Source: Otatea glauca
Lineage: Eukaryota > Streptophyta > Magnoliopsida > Poales > Poaceae
Assembly (NCBI GenBank): GCA_036346275.1
Contig: CM070722.1
Span: forward strand, 67,555,524-67,619,523
Length of the DNA stretch: 64,000 nt
Reading direction: 5' to 3'
Shown here: positions 1 to 12,032 of the stretch, one piece after another
Layout of the letters: the number at the start of each line of letters is the position of its first letter
How positions within the stretch are numbered: the first letter of the stretch is position 1
Position numbers and translations under genes: made by a program
Notes under the pieces: model-generated
Told to the model about the DNA's origin: nothing
The model's database searches: none
What the model saw: only the letters and a program-made list of their open reading frames with translations

Positions 1-423
1 AGAGCGTGAGGCCGTAGTGGAGCGGGTCGGGGTTCGGGTCGTCGGGCGAGGCGGGCACGGTGAGGGAGAATGAGTAGTGGCAGGGGTCGAGCTTCACGGC
101 GGTGACGTCGCGGGCGAGCGGCCACTGGATCGGGTCGAGGAGGGCGATGGCGGCGAGGGAGGTGTCGCCGGAGCGGATGCGGAGAAGGGAGAGGTCGCCG
201 GCGGCGAGCGGGTGGCTGCGGTGGCGGTCAATGAGGTGGAGCTGCGCTCCCGGGAGGCGGAGGAGCACGTCCTCCGAGGGGGGTGGGACGTTGGCGTCGT
301 CGTTGGCGGTGGTGGGAGACGACGGGCCAAACGTGACGGGCGCGAGGTCGGCCATGGTGAGCGTCGGGTAGAGCGGCGGGGCCGAGGGGGCGGAGCTAGG
401 GTTTGAGGAATAGTAGGATGCCA
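1..423 (-). CDS. ERD7-like senescence/dehydration-associated protein, first exon (partial)
   Basis: An open frame runs without a stop from an ATG at 423-421 to the window edge, giving 141 residues and continuing outside. The protein starts MASYYSSNPSSAP and contains EDVLLRLPGAQLHLIDR, GDLSLLRIRSGDTSLAAIA and VKLDPCHYSFSLTVP. This is the conserved N-terminal part of plant ERD7/senescence-domain proteins (At4g35985-like); the C-terminal senescence domain would lie to the left of the window. Family members bind lipids and are induced by drought, cold and ageing; the exact molecular role is inferred from the family. The start is supported by a TATA-like site about 100 bp upstream and by the family-typical MASYYSSNP opening. 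It is the left anchor of the syntenic block. Confidence 0.88.
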
Positions 424-504
424 TGGGATTGCGTTGCGGGGAGAGTTTACGCCGGGAGGGGGGGGGGGAGGGGCGAGGTGTCGTGAGGGAGTCGACGACG
501 GCGA

Positions 505-550
505 CGGCGACGTGGCGCTTGTATAGGGCGCCCCGGCCGCGTACGTGGCG
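505..550 (-). promoter_or_regulatory. Candidate ERD7-like promoter: TATA-like box with ABRE cores
   Basis: On the minus strand a TATA-like CTATACAAG lies at 526-518, about 95-100 bp upstream of the ATG. ABRE-type ACGTGGC cores lie at 510-516 and 543-549, and a CACGTG G-box at 781-786. ABA/drought control is expected for the ERD7 family, so the clustering fits; function is inference. Confidence 0.35.
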
Positions 551-2586
551 ACGGATGGTTGGTGGGGTCCACGCGGTTGGGGAAGGTGGGACCGGTTTGG
601 CGGTTGGTGCGGCTAATTAGTAGTAGTTGTTTTCCCATTTTAAGGTGGTGCTCTCGTGTGAATGACTGGTGGGTCTTACGGTCTTGTTGCTCCTGCTCGT
701 GAACCCACCTGTCGGTGAGGTAATCGGCGGGTAATTTGGTTGAGACTTGAGAAGCGTGTGGGGCACGAGCACGACAGGTTCACGTGGACGTCTCGTTCCC
801 CAAACGTAAACGTGGAAGACTGCACCTGTCTGTATGACGAGTGGGCCATAGCTGCAGTCTTGTAGGCGTGGTGCTCTTGCTGGCCACGTCATGCTCCCTC
901 CCGCGGTAGGTTACAACCGCAGCTCTCCATCTGCCGCAGTGGAAGCCCAGCGCTTTAACATTGTAATCTACTAGTCATGTGTCCGTGCGTTACAGCGAAA
1001 ACTCAATTTGCGACAAAAAAATTTATTTGCAAAGAGCACTAACTTTAGTTATGTTTCAATAGTAGGAAAAATTTGTTCCTCCGAAGAGATTTGACTATCG
1101 GGTTAAATCCTCTTTCATCTCAACCGTTCATGTTAGATCCAATGAATCAAGTACTCCGAAAGAGAACGGACGATCGCCACCAACTCTTAATTAGAATTGG
1201 TATAGAGATATCAATCCTTACCATTGAAGGAGGAGAAAGTTATTGCCTTCCTCTTGTAGAAAATCTTCTTGCTTCTTGCATGCAACCTTTCTCTTCTCTT
1301 CTCTTCTCTTCCTGCGTGTGTCTCCACTACCGACCAGCTTGTCCTCCTGGAGATGAGAGTGAGTGCCCTCTAATAGGGAGTAGATGAAAGCAGAAGGCAG
1401 CGTACACAGGCAGATGAAAGTCAAGTCTCCCCGACATCTTCATGATTGGCACGTGATTTGGTTGCGTGATTCTTTCCTTTTAATATATGCATTTTCAGAT
1501 ATGATGAGATAGAACTCCTGTATTATGGGATATGGCGAGTATATCCTTCTATCCGTACAGGATATGATAAGAAAATCTTTCCATTTATAAGATATATGAA
1601 TAACATCCTTGCATAGTAAGAACATGTGAATAGAGATATGCTAAAATAATATTTCTATTAAAAAAAGATATGATAAAATCCTTCCATGTAAGATATGATT
1701 AAATCCTCTTCTATCTCAGCCGTTCATGTCAGATCCAACGAATCAGATGCTCTAGAGGAGAACGGACCACTGCCACCAACTCCTAATTAGAAGTAGTAGA
1801 GATACCTCTTTATAATGCACCTAAGCATTCTTTTCTACGTCCACCCCAAATAATGCACCCCACTAGAGATGACCTAACCTTCATGCACCCAGCGAAACGT
1901 CCCCAGAAACTTGCCTCCATCAAAATTATCCTCTCAGATCTTTCCTCAGCTTTACTCACCCACATCCGATGGCCATTGTTTAATGTGTCTAACTCATCCT
2001 GTGGCCCACAACAGATCTCCCCACCTCCAAAGATCATCTCAAGGAAAAGGAAACAAATATCCTGGAATTAAGGAAAAGGAAACAAACGTTCTAGAAAAGG
2101 AAAAGACCATATATTACGTGCTGGGAAAAGGAAACCGAAAGATAGGGCACTATACTAGTTTTTATGGTGCAAGGAAAGGACGCACACTACGTACTCAAGT
2201 ATATCACACGCTTTACACATGCAAGGAAATTACACAGACACCTTTAAGATTTCTAACTAACTATCCTCCTGACGCACACGTGTTTGTATCCGGATCTGCA
2301 ACTAATAAAGCGAGGCCTGCGAGTCCGATCCATGGATCGAACTCGTGATCGGCAGGTTGCTCACCTAACGCCTGGCCAACGAGCTATGGCTCATCCTCCG
2401 CTTTAACGATTGTTGATGAGACTATTTTTTAATAACGTTTAGCGGTAGACTAAATTTGCAAAAAGAATTAGTGAATTACACACGGACTAGAAAAGTGATG
2501 ATTTTGGAGTTTTCCTCCTTGAGTAAGTAACTTCAAGCCTAAGTGCATCAGCATCCCTTGTCAGGTCTGGTTCATAGTGTTTTCGC
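551..2586. other. Intergenic region upstream of ERD7-like gene; small repeats only
   Basis: No gene is recognised here. The stretch holds the G-box at 781-786, a diverged direct repeat (about 1098-1205 and 1690-1800), a run of ATATGATAAAATCCTTCC-like phrases at 1500-1690, and A-rich imperfect repeats of AAGGAAAAGGAAACAAA at 2040-2150. The short open frames have no recognisable domains. Confidence 0.5.
1090..1205. repeat. Diverged direct repeat, copy 1 (copy 2 at about 1690-1800)
   Basis: Both copies share TTAAATCCTCTT, a CCGTTCATG core, AGATCCAA, GAATCA, GAGAACGGAC and GCCACCAACTC, in the same order and orientation. By eye identity is about 80 percent over roughly 115 bp. This looks like two copies of a degraded MITE-type repeat; the family was not identified. 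Confidence 0.55.
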
Positions 2587-2880
2587 TAGAGGCGAAAGCG
2601 GACCAGATATTTTCCGCCTGATCCGAGATCGGATTTGACTATCCGATTGGATCTGGGACAGGATCCGGTTACTAGAATCCAGATTCAAGATCAGATTCGA
2701 AGAAGCCAATATCCGGTAAATATGAGATGGGATCCAGATATTCGGATTTTTCCTATTATGATATTCAAAATTTTCCTATTCTGATATCAGCAAGGCTCAA
2801 CCCATTTCATCACATTTTTTCCATGCCAGCCCATTTATATTGATAATTAGTTAGTTCTATTGATCCTCAAGTAGCGTGTT
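2587..2880. mobile_element. Left part of a probable hAT-like non-autonomous element, split by the gypsy insertion
   Basis: The segment begins TAGAGGCGAAAGCGG and is rich in GATCCGGAT/ATCCGGTA words. A similar region resumes at about 8400-8540 with ATCCGTATCTC and CCGCATCCAG on the other side of the LTR element. The end resembles the TAGGGATRAAAACRGAT terminus of the better defined element at 9906. The matching right terminus was not found, so this is tentative. Confidence 0.35.
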
Positions 2881-3673
2881 TGATGAGGATATCACTACTA
2901 CGGATACGATCACACCTGGTTGAATTAACTCCAACACGTCATCCATGCACCAAGAAGAGAGAGATATCAAATCCATCATGTTATGCAATCCAATTCGGCC
3001 TCCATATCCCAATCTGAAGTAAAACAAGCATAACTTTTGCAAGTCCGATTGGAGAGTTCTTACACTTGATTGAAAGCTTACAACGACACCTTTCCAATGG
3101 GTCTGGTCCCAGCCCCATATTCATCGTGGATCAGCCGGAATCAACGAAATAATATACTATAACACTGTTTTAGGTTGTTTCGGAGCTTCTAAGCGTGTAG
3201 GAGCCCAAGCCCAAGTTGTGTGCGCACCCCCTGGCTGCACTCAACCCTAGGACGACCCTCTCACATCCCTCTCTTATATATTAAGTAACCACCATCTTAG
3301 ACACTTGGGTTTTTGTTGAGCATAGTTTTAGCCTAGGGGCAAACTACATTATCCTCTAGACGTATCGAACGACCGCCTATTGAGACTACTTCGCAGAACC
3401 TCACCTTTTGATCTATATTATCGTGAGTCTAAATTCTTATTTGCAATTTCAGATTGCTTTTACTATCGTTCTTACTGTTCTTCGGTTGCTTGCAGAAATT
3501 GAACCTCGTGTTCAGGTTGATTGTGCCTACAGCAAGATCAATAACCCTCCAGAGTTAGTTTAGCGATTGCTAAGGTGCATCGTCATCGTACGTTGTAGTC
3601 GGATAATTAAAGTCAGTTCCACCAAATCGAAGTTATCGCTCTCATCGAAAAATCGGGACACAATCTTACATCA
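2881..3673 (+). repeat. 5' LTR of the gypsy element
   Basis: Starts TGATGAGGATATCAC and ends ATCTTACATCA, i.e. TG...CA. It matches 7520-8308 over its whole length with scattered substitutions and small indels (for example about 10 bp around 3167-3175). Confidence 0.85.
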
Positions 3674-5474
3674 AGAGGTATCAGAGCGTCAGGTTGCTCG
3701 GTGAGAGATTCAGTACCTTAGATTAGTTTTTGTTTTCTATCATAAATTGAAAATTACTCCACAAAAATTCGATCTTTAGATTCAATCTGATATTTTAGTG
3801 AGTTTTGTTAGGTTTTGATCCATTAGAGTTCTTGTTTTAGTTGCTGATTGTTTTTCCCTTGGCGTAGCTTATATTTCAATATGTCCAGTGCATTTGTTTT
3901 GTTCATAACTTTCACATACGAGCTCGGATTCTAGTATTCTTGCACTTTCCTAAAACCTGGGAACAAGCTCTACAAAAACCTAATTGGGCACGGACTCTAA
4001 TTCAGGATCCAAGTTTGTTTAATCTGGACGTCAAGTTGGTGAAGCAAGTTATACTTCCAATCCAGATCGGTTTAGTATTTTAATCATAATTCTCACGTCC
4101 GAACTCCGATTGAGAAGTTTTTATACTTTCCTGAATCCTTGCAGAGTCCTCTACAAAAATATTTTTTGGTGTCCTTTGTGATTCGAACTCCTTCAAACCG
4201 AATTTAATTCGGATTCAGATTTGATCAGATCGGCTGAATTTAGGTTAAATTTGTGCACGTCAGTGTTTTGGCTATAACTTCTATATACGAGCTCCAAATT
4301 GTGTGTTCGTATACTTGTTTTTTAAAGCATAGAACATTGCCTTCAATTCGTTACATTGTGAGCAAACTAGATTCGGTCATTTTCATACTTTAATTGTGGT
4401 GACAATTTTGCTGCACTATTCTGGCCGAATTTGTGTTTCTTGCTTCAATTCGTGTTCTAGCTTTGTTCCTTTAAGTTGATTGTGTTCAGTAGCATCCACA
4501 AACCATAAACCCCAAAAATATTAGTACACATACCTTTTGGGAACCAATTCATCCTTTGCAAATACTTTGATCCCAATTGAGACTAGCTAGTTGATATTGC
4601 TTAGGGCTGCTCTACTTGATACATTGCATAATCTTGAATTATCATATCATACTATGTTGTGACATCAAGTTAGAGATTCCAAAACTTTGTTCATACTTGT
4701 GTTGGCCGAAAGTCACCAAAAGAAAGAAAAGAGAAAGAAAGAGCCAAAAGACCAAAAAAAGAAAAGAAAACAGAATAGTGATCGGCAGCACTACATTGAG
4801 CAAAACGCTAATTTCTGTTCATTATTTTTTATTGTGCAATTGTATTAATTAGGGAGCAATCTTGTGCCCTTTTACATTTTCTGAAGCAATTAGCTAGCGT
4901 CTCTTTATAACTTATGCAACACAAGCTTTGGTGCTGAAATTATTCTTATTTAGCTCATTCCATTAGTTGCATTAAGTTCCATCATCTTTGCGCGTGAGTT
5001 GTCTTGAAATTCACTTATATCTTTGAGATTGGCAACTAGGACTTGTGAATTCTAGTTTGGATTATTACTTATCATTACAATAACTAGAATTATCAGATTG
5101 CATATGAAATAAGTATAGCCTACTTAGCTCCAGATATTCTACCTCGTACATTTGTTTGGTCCCTTGGCAATCGCTTTATCCAAGCTTCAGAAAACTTTTG
5201 ACATCGCCAACGACTGACAACACCTGCTGCACGGCAAGAGCTTTGGTTAAAGCTTGAGAGTTGAGCGACTTTCATCACATCCTACGTAGTAAAAGGATCA
5301 TTATACTTGTGATTTGTTTTTTTGTCTTCACTAACAATAGCAGGTTCTCAGTGTCGTAGTGCTTGGGCCAACATCCTAGGAGAAGAAGTAGTGCACACTC
5401 CGAGATATGAAGAACTTACGAGCATAGCTTCACTAGTCACTACTAAGGGAGGCACGACGACATAGCACACGTAC

Positions 5475-6100
5475 CAAAAGTAAGTTCACCGTACCCATTT
5501 TTAGTGGTAAATATGACCCTGAAGATTATCTTACTTGGGAATTAGCTGTAGAACAATCGTTTGATAAACATGGAATTCCTGAGTATGATAAGGTTAGGGT
5601 TGTTACTAGTGGATTTACGGATTTTGCTGCTATTTGGTGGAATAATTATATGTGTGAAAATTAGGACATCCCTAGCACATGGATTAAATTGAAAAAATTA
5701 TGAGAGCTAGATTTGTTCCTTCATATGTTGCTTGCCAATTACGGAATGAATTGCAATGTCTAAAACAAGGTAGTAAAACTGTGGATGAGTACTACCAAGA
5801 ATTTCAGTATAGATCTTTACGTTGTGGGTTAGAAGAGACTGAAAAGACTCTGATGAATAACTTTTATTTTGGACTATATTTTGAAATTCAGATCATGATA
5901 TCTTGTAAAGAATTCAATTCTATGTCATATTTGCTTAATCTTTCATGTGAAGCTGAAAGAATTCAAAGAAGACAATCAACCACATTTCAAGATCCTACAG
6001 AGTTAAATGCTACTCCTGTTGCATGCACTGCACCTAACCTTAATGAGAGCATACACTCCAAGCATGTGAAAGAAATACCGAAAAATTTAAGTAGAGGATA
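5475..6100 (+). pseudogene. Gypsy gag capsid remnant
   Basis: Translated in pieces, this shows FSGKYDPEDYLTWE, an AAIWWNNY-like WW motif, ARFVPSYV, LKQGSKTVDEYYQEF and RCGLEE, in the order of the retrotransposon gag (PF03732-type) domain. It is interrupted by an in-frame TAG near 5662 and a one-base shift near 5698, after which the frame runs on to a stop at 6099-6101. No zinc knuckle or protease follows. It is not able to make an intact Gag. Confidence 0.75.
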
Positions 6101-7519
6101 GCACACGTGAGGATGATTCTACTAACATAATCCAATCTACTTATGTTGTTGCTGTTCCATATATTATGCAGGTTACTTTTGAAGAAGGGGAGCTACAAGC
6201 TGAAAAACCTGTGTTATCAAGTGAAAGTTTTGTGGTACCTATTTCTTCTGAGAAGGACGCTAATGACCATGGTACATATCTGATTTTACAGTAAGAAAGG
6301 GAGCAAATTTGTGAGTATATTCCTGCTGTACTTAATTCTAGTGAGTCACCACCTTGTGCCACAATTGTAGAATCTTGCGATGAATTGCATATTTATAATT
6401 TTGATCATGTTGTGATGATTACTCATAAGGAAGTGATAGCTAGAATATCCTTTGTCACTGTTTTGTGCTATATCATGTTGAATGAGCCTGTTAGCTTGAA
6501 TTGTGCTATGGTAAGATTTCTAAAATTTTATCTTTTAAGTCTTTATCTAGCACCTATGCATACTGTTTTAAATTTAATTTATTTGGAGATTATGGCATAG
6601 ATGGCAAGTTTCTTGTTTACGGAATATGCATAACTTGTGATAAACTAGCTGAGTTGAAGCTTGCTATTTTGGACAATCCTAGTTGTATGCAACAGCTTGT
6701 TTCATGTGAGGCACCATCAAATTTTCCTGATATGTGTGATACCCATAGCTTGCTATCTCATTGTTTAAATATTAGTAAATTGACTTGTATTACAAATTAG
6801 CATGTTGTAGTTGATGAGTGGAAGCCCATCAAAATTATGTTACCGTTGTTGGAATGATTTGATATTGCTTGTTTACAATTTGATAATATGAATGAGCTAT
6901 GCTTGTTGCCAAAACTTATAGTTTTACCCCTCTATATTATTGAACAAGGCTTACAAAATATAAGTATTCTTTATCTAAGGACAGGGATAGATATGTGCTT
7001 TACTTATATTTATAAAATAAGTTGCAATCTAAATCATGTTAATATTTATGTTATATGCTTCACTTATAATCACAAATTGAGTAGCAAAATTGTGATAAAA
7101 GGTGCTTTGCTTAAATCTGATTTCCTTATTTGCTGTTATGTAAATAGCATTACGCGAAACCAAAATAACAATGAAATATAGGATATATACATATATGATA
7201 CGTACACGTTGTTCTTTTTGTTACTTGTTTCTTCTTCAGCTTGTCCAAGACCGAGGACGGTTTTTCTTCAAGGAGGGGAGGAAGTATCTAAGAGTGCAAG
7301 TTTTTGTCATGCCTTTATATACGGTAAAGAAGTGTTGAGCTATGTTGATGATTATCAAATGAATCCTATAAATATCTTTCTTGTGTTTAAAATATATAAA
7401 GAGGCGGAGTTACTATTTTATTTAATTAAATGCTCGACCTATATGAGAATGTTTTGTGTTAAGGACAAGAAAAAAGCTGAACATGAGTCAAGGACGACTC
7501 AAATTCAAGAAGGGGAGGA

Positions 7520-8308
7520 TAATGAGGACATCACTACTACGGATACGATCACACCTGATTAGACCAACTCTAATACGTCATCCATGTGCCAAGAAGAGAG
7601 ATATCAAATCCATCACGTTCTGGAATCCAATTCGGCCTTCGGATACCAGTTTGAAGTAAAACACATATAACTTTTGTATACGATGTCCGATTTGAGAGTT
7701 CTTGCACTTGATTGAAAGCTTACAACGAGATCTTTCCAATGGGTTTGGTCCCAGCCCCAGATTCATCGTGGATCAGTTGAAATCAACGAAACAATATACT
7801 ATTTCAGATTGTTTCGAGCCTTGTAAGTGTGTGGTGTCCCAAGCCCAAGTTGTGTGCGTCCCTGGCTACACACAACCTTAGAATGACCCTCTCACTTCCC
7901 TCCCTCTTATATACTCAGTAGCCGCTGCTTTAGACACTTGAGTTTCTGTTGAGCATAGTTTTAGCCTAGGGTCAAACTACATTGTACTTTAGACGTGTCG
8001 AACGACCGCCTATTAAGACTACTTTGCAGAACCCCACCTTTTAATCTATATTATCGTGAGCCTAAATTTTTATTTGCAATTTTAGATTGCTTTTACTATC
8101 GGTCTTGCTTGTTCTTCGGTTATTTGCAGGAATTGAACCTCGTGTTCTGGTTTGATCGTGCCCATAGTAAGATTAATAACCTTCTAGAGTTGGTTTAGCG
8201 ATTGCTAAGGCGCATCGTCGTCGTATTTTGTAGTCGGATCGTAAAAGTCAGTTCCACCAAATCGAAGTTATCGCGCTCATCGAAAGATCGGGACACAATC
8301 TTACATCA
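7520..8308 (+). repeat. 3' LTR of the gypsy element
   Basis: Begins TAATGAGGACATCAC, so the first dinucleotide differs from the usual TG, and ends CTTACATCA. It is the partner of 2881-3673. Confidence 0.85.
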
Positions 8309-9404
8309 GCATTCTTTCTACGACGTCTATTGGGTTTTATTGATATATAACTTGCTATTATGGTCATGTACTCATATGGTTTTAATTTAACATATATTCC
8401 TCTATATATACATGCATTATCCGTATATCTTTATCTGTTTCTAACCCGAATCCGTCACATATCCATCCCGTATCCGTATCTCGAATAACTTGAATTCGTA
8501 TCCATATCTGGTTAACCCGCATCCAGTTATGAATCTAGAAAAAAAAGTGTTAAGATAAAAAAGAGCAATATGTGCCTGTATCTAATCCATTTTCATTCCT
8601 TGGTCTCGCAATTTAGAAGACAAATAAGAAAGAAGGGGATAGAAAGGCCATTGTTACTCAACGACGGAGTATTTTGTTTGGATTTATCGTATGTCAGCTC
8701 ATGATGTAGGCCCACAATGACATTCTGATTCCTGCTTCATTTTTTTTTTTTTGCGTGCATGCAGTATTCAGACTTCTACATGCAGCTATCTGGAAAAAAA
8801 ACAAAGCTTTTAAGCAATGCCCAAGCTTAGCTCTGCTCCATGCAAGGAATATATGCCGTCTACTTGCATGAGCAACAACGCAATGAGACATATGTCCGAG
8901 TCGAGTCAAATCGAAAGAAATGAAAGGAGCATAAATTCGAAAGGCGAGAGATGTAAAAGCCGGGTTTTCTGTTCCTTGCTTGCTCGGATTCGATTCTGCA
9001 GCGACGGTTGCAACCATCCACTGACAGATACATATCAATGGTAAAACTCATAAGCCACTCGCCTTTTGGGATTTTTCCGTGTCCCAAATTTGACGTCTCT
9101 CATGCTTCCATCCTGGATACAGAGGAGGAAAAGCAGCAGCAGCATGACAATTGAGTAATTGACAGCGAACAGCAATGAGCGAGCATATATGAGATCTCGG
9201 AGATATTTCAACTTCAACTTTACTATATGCACATATTCATCCAGCTATGCGGTAGCATAACAATAGGAACGCAACCTCTTATCGCCTTCATAAGCTAGTA
9301 GTTGTTATTATATACATCAACAATCATAGCAAAATTAGCGACTTAGCGCATACATTAACCCCGCAAACCATACCATTTCAAGGCAGAGCGAGAGCTTATG
9401 AGCT
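8309..9404. other. Spacer between gypsy element and FON1-like 3' end
   Basis: 8309-8540 holds the probable right part of the hAT-like repeat that the gypsy element split. 8541-9404 has a T run at 8743-8752 and no recognisable gene; its last few hundred bases would be the 3'UTR of the disrupted receptor kinase. Confidence 0.4.
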
Positions 9405-9763
9405 TCAGAAGGCGAGGAGGAGGTCGTTGGGTTGGGCGGCGTTGAGATTGGAGAGCATATGCACCACCTCGCGCATGGTTGACCGGGCAGTGCTCGCCTC
9501 CTCCACGCACGTCATGGCCACCTTGTACAGGTTCACCATCAGCGCCACCGGTTCCGGCGTCAGGCGGCGGTCGGCCACGGCGAGGACCGCGGCGGTGTCT
9601 GACGTGTCCGGGAGCTCCGCGGTCACCTTCCGGACCCAGTGCACGATGTCCACGCCGTCGCCGAACCCGCCGACGGGGCGGCGCCCCGTGATGAGCTCCT
9701 GCAGCACCACGCCTAAGCTGTACACGTCGCTTTTCTCGTCCACCCGGAGCGTGTATGCGTACT
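9405..9763 (-). pseudogene. FON1: FON1-like last exon: kinase C-lobe
   Basis: After the acceptor GCAG it reads [60 protein letters not shown] and [19 protein letters not shown], ending LLLAF and TGA at 9407-9405. The frame is open throughout. The usual RPTM is RSTM and LLELITG is LQELITG, consistent with relaxed constraint. Confidence 0.88.
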
Positions 9764-9905
9764 CTGCGCCACGCCACATAAAAAGGGTAATATATCGATG
9801 AATCAGCCAAATAATATACTCTATCATACTTAGGTAATCAATCGAAGAATTTACCAACTCTTTCCAAAGACCAGATAATCAATTGTCTGAATTTCTACCT
9901 ATACA

Positions 9906-10660
9906 TAGGGATAAAAACAGATCGAATATGGATGAATAATAGCTCTGCCATATTTGTTTTTATTTCTTCTTCTCGGATGCGGATATGAATACGGATAACC
10001 TGGATACGAATACGAATACAAATAATATCGAATACGGATACAAAGCGAATACGAATCGAAACGATTACGGTCGATAATATTTATCGGAATATGAAAACCC
10101 TTTAAATTGTAAACACAAAATGGAAAAAAGTAACTAGTTTATTTGCTCCAAACATTCATAAATAACATGTAATGACCCAAGATCTGTATTCTGTTGAAAA
10201 CAATAAATTATGTGTTTATGAGTTTTTATGCATTTTTTAGCTACTTATTTAAAATATTTTCTTATTAAGGGAATCATTGTTTGAATTTTCAAGAAACTTT
10301 AAAAGCTGATAAAAATCTCGAAAATATTTTTTAAAAATGTTAGATTATGTCAGGAACTTCCCAAAAAATTTAGTAATTTTTGGAGCTGGTTTGCCAATCT
10401 TAATAATTAAAATTTGATTTTTAGATTAATTAAATTAGAAAACAATTCTGAAATTCCGAAATCTTTTTAGGCTAAAAGAGTAGCCTCGGCCCAGCTCATG
10501 TACATATCCGGATAATCCGGCTTATAAATATCCAGATTATCTGGATATTTATATGTATCTAATGGATAGGGAGCTACCGAATCCGAGAGAAAAAATTTGT
10601 ATTCGTCTTCGATCTGATACTATCGGATAAATGTCTTATCGGTATCCATTTTCATCCCTA
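9906..10660. mobile_element. hAT-like non-autonomous DNA transposon in the FON1-like intron
   Basis: The left end is TAGGGATAAAAACAGAT and the right end ATCCATTTTCATCCCTA, an imperfect inverted pair. The 8-bp target duplication CCTATACA is perfect (9898-9905 and 10661-10668). Subterminal regions are full of GAATACGGATA / TATCCGGATAA repeats, as in grass hAT families. No transposase is present (755 bp). An 8-bp duplication is the hAT signature. Confidence 0.85.
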
Positions 10661-11079
10661 CCTATACAGACATTAGTAAGATCTTTTTTCTGACAAACCA
10701 AATATTGCTCAAGGATGCATATATCACACTGGAGCTCGAGAGCTCCGTGAACACAATTTACGAGGAGACTGACAAGTCAACCAGACGCAGATCTACTGTG
10801 GAGACAACCATGCTGAGAGGAAAAGGATCCAACGTGTACACGACACGGCAACTTTAACGGCTGTGTATCAAATGTGATGGCTCAGATCTTTGGTAGTGCT
10901 TTAGCTGAGCACTGTAAATCTGAGCTATTGGCTCGAACGAACGGTGCAGACAAGTGGTAATTACTGAACTTGCTGTTGCCATTATAACAGCGCAGGAATC
11001 CTATCCAGCTGGAGATACTAGTGGGATCTAGTCATCACTCTTGTTGCAATCGATCCAGCCCTAAATTTCTCTCGCACAC

Positions 11080-11427
11080 GATGGATCGTGAGTCACGGGA
11101 GGGGCCGTCGTCGTTGCGCAACAGCTGCCCAGTACTCGATGCGCACGATCGGCGGCAAGGGCTTGCTTGCTCTTGACCGACGGCCATGGCGAGCCATGGA
11201 AGTCCGTCGCTACCTACTTCGTCTACTACGAGGAGACGAGGCGAGACATTCACAGGATGCTCACGGGCATGCCACGGCTCAGCGAACTCGACCTCTCGCC
11301 CGACAACTGTATCAATTTCAAGCCTGACACCGTCGCCGCCGCCATGCACAACCAAGGCCGAGAAGGGAGACACTACCATTTCTCCGTCCATTGTTTCCTG
11401 CGAGCGTTATATCAGAGCTCTTTCTGA
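11080..11427 (+). pseudogene. Unrecognised coding-like fragment within the intron
   Basis: A GC-rich stretch opposite to the host gene. The frame 11167-11427 has no stop for 86 codons and reads like coding sequence (PWKSVATYFVYYEETRRD, MPRLSELDLSPDNCINF). No family is recognised, and there is no ATG in a good context that would give a full protein. It may be a captured exon fragment carried by an intronic transposon; this is inference. Confidence 0.3.
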
Positions 11428-11460
11428 AAGAAACAATGTTACTAGCTCCTCCTCCTTGGC

Positions 11461-11483
11461 TTCTCTCTCTCTCTCTCTCTCTC
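11461..11483. repeat. CT microsatellite
   Basis: Uninterrupted CT dinucleotides for about 23 bp. Confidence 0.9.
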
Positions 11484-11890
11484 TCATCAGTTATCCAAGA
11501 TACGAGAGAGGTCCACAAGGCCACAACACAACAATACGAGCAGTGAGCCAGTAAATTAATCGGACAGGCCATCCTAGTCTAATGCAAGGTAGGCTTTGTC
11601 TTATCTCTCGTTGACCTCACCAGGAGCTGCTTCTAGGCCCTGACAAACCCATGCTAGAATCCAAGAAACAGGGCCAGGACAGGAGACGACACTAACCATT
11701 GTCACTGTCGCCAGTGCTACAGCCATGTAACGGCACTAGTGTAGTAAACCTGTTTCTGCTTTCTGCAAAAGTTACCCTCCTTTGATCCAAAAAGGTAACC
11801 TTTGTCCACTCCACTCTCCGGTTGACCGCGCAGAAGGCAGCAAGATGTGAGTGCAAACACTGCTGAAACGAAGCTAAAGTGCAAGAACAA

Positions 11891-12032
11891 GGCAGCACGA
11901 GTTGCAGGGTCAGTGGTTCCATTGGCTCCAATGGCCACTGGCATGGTAAACTAGCATAATTGCAGTTGCTATCAAATTCTGTCGTTTTCAGTAAACTTTG
12001 TTTGTACTCAGATCGAATGGGTAGGATGAAAT
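11891..12032. repeat. 142-bp direct repeat, copy 1 (copy 2 at 12410-12551)
   Basis: Both copies run from GGCAGCACGAGTTGC to GGTAGGATGAAAT and differ at about four positions by eye, roughly 97 percent identical. They have a period of 519 bp and enclose a 377-bp AT-rich insert. The high identity indicates a recent duplication. Confidence 0.8.

Larger units (their letters stand above)
2881..8308 (+). mobile_element. Ty3/gypsy LTR retrotransposon, non-autonomous (gag remnant, no pol)
   Basis: Two long direct repeats (2881-3673 and 7520-8308) bound an internal region. Directly after the left LTR lies GGTATCAGAGC (about 3677-3687), the initiator-Met tRNA primer-binding site; directly before the right LTR is the purine tract AAGAAGGGGAGGA (about 7507-7519). 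The only coding remnant is a gag core at 5475-6100. From 6100 to 7500, where protease, RT and integrase should be, there is AT-rich sequence without those motifs. The element is 5.4 kb against the 8-12 kb of complete gypsy elements, so it is probably a dependent (RIRE3/Spip-type) derivative; that family name is a guess. A clean 5-bp target duplication was not seen (GTGTT left, GCATT right). Confidence 0.85.

Noticed and set aside
77..406. Plus-strand open frames opposite the ERD7-like exon
   Set aside because: They are shadows of a GC-rich minus-strand exon; only the minus frame shows family motifs and an ATG.
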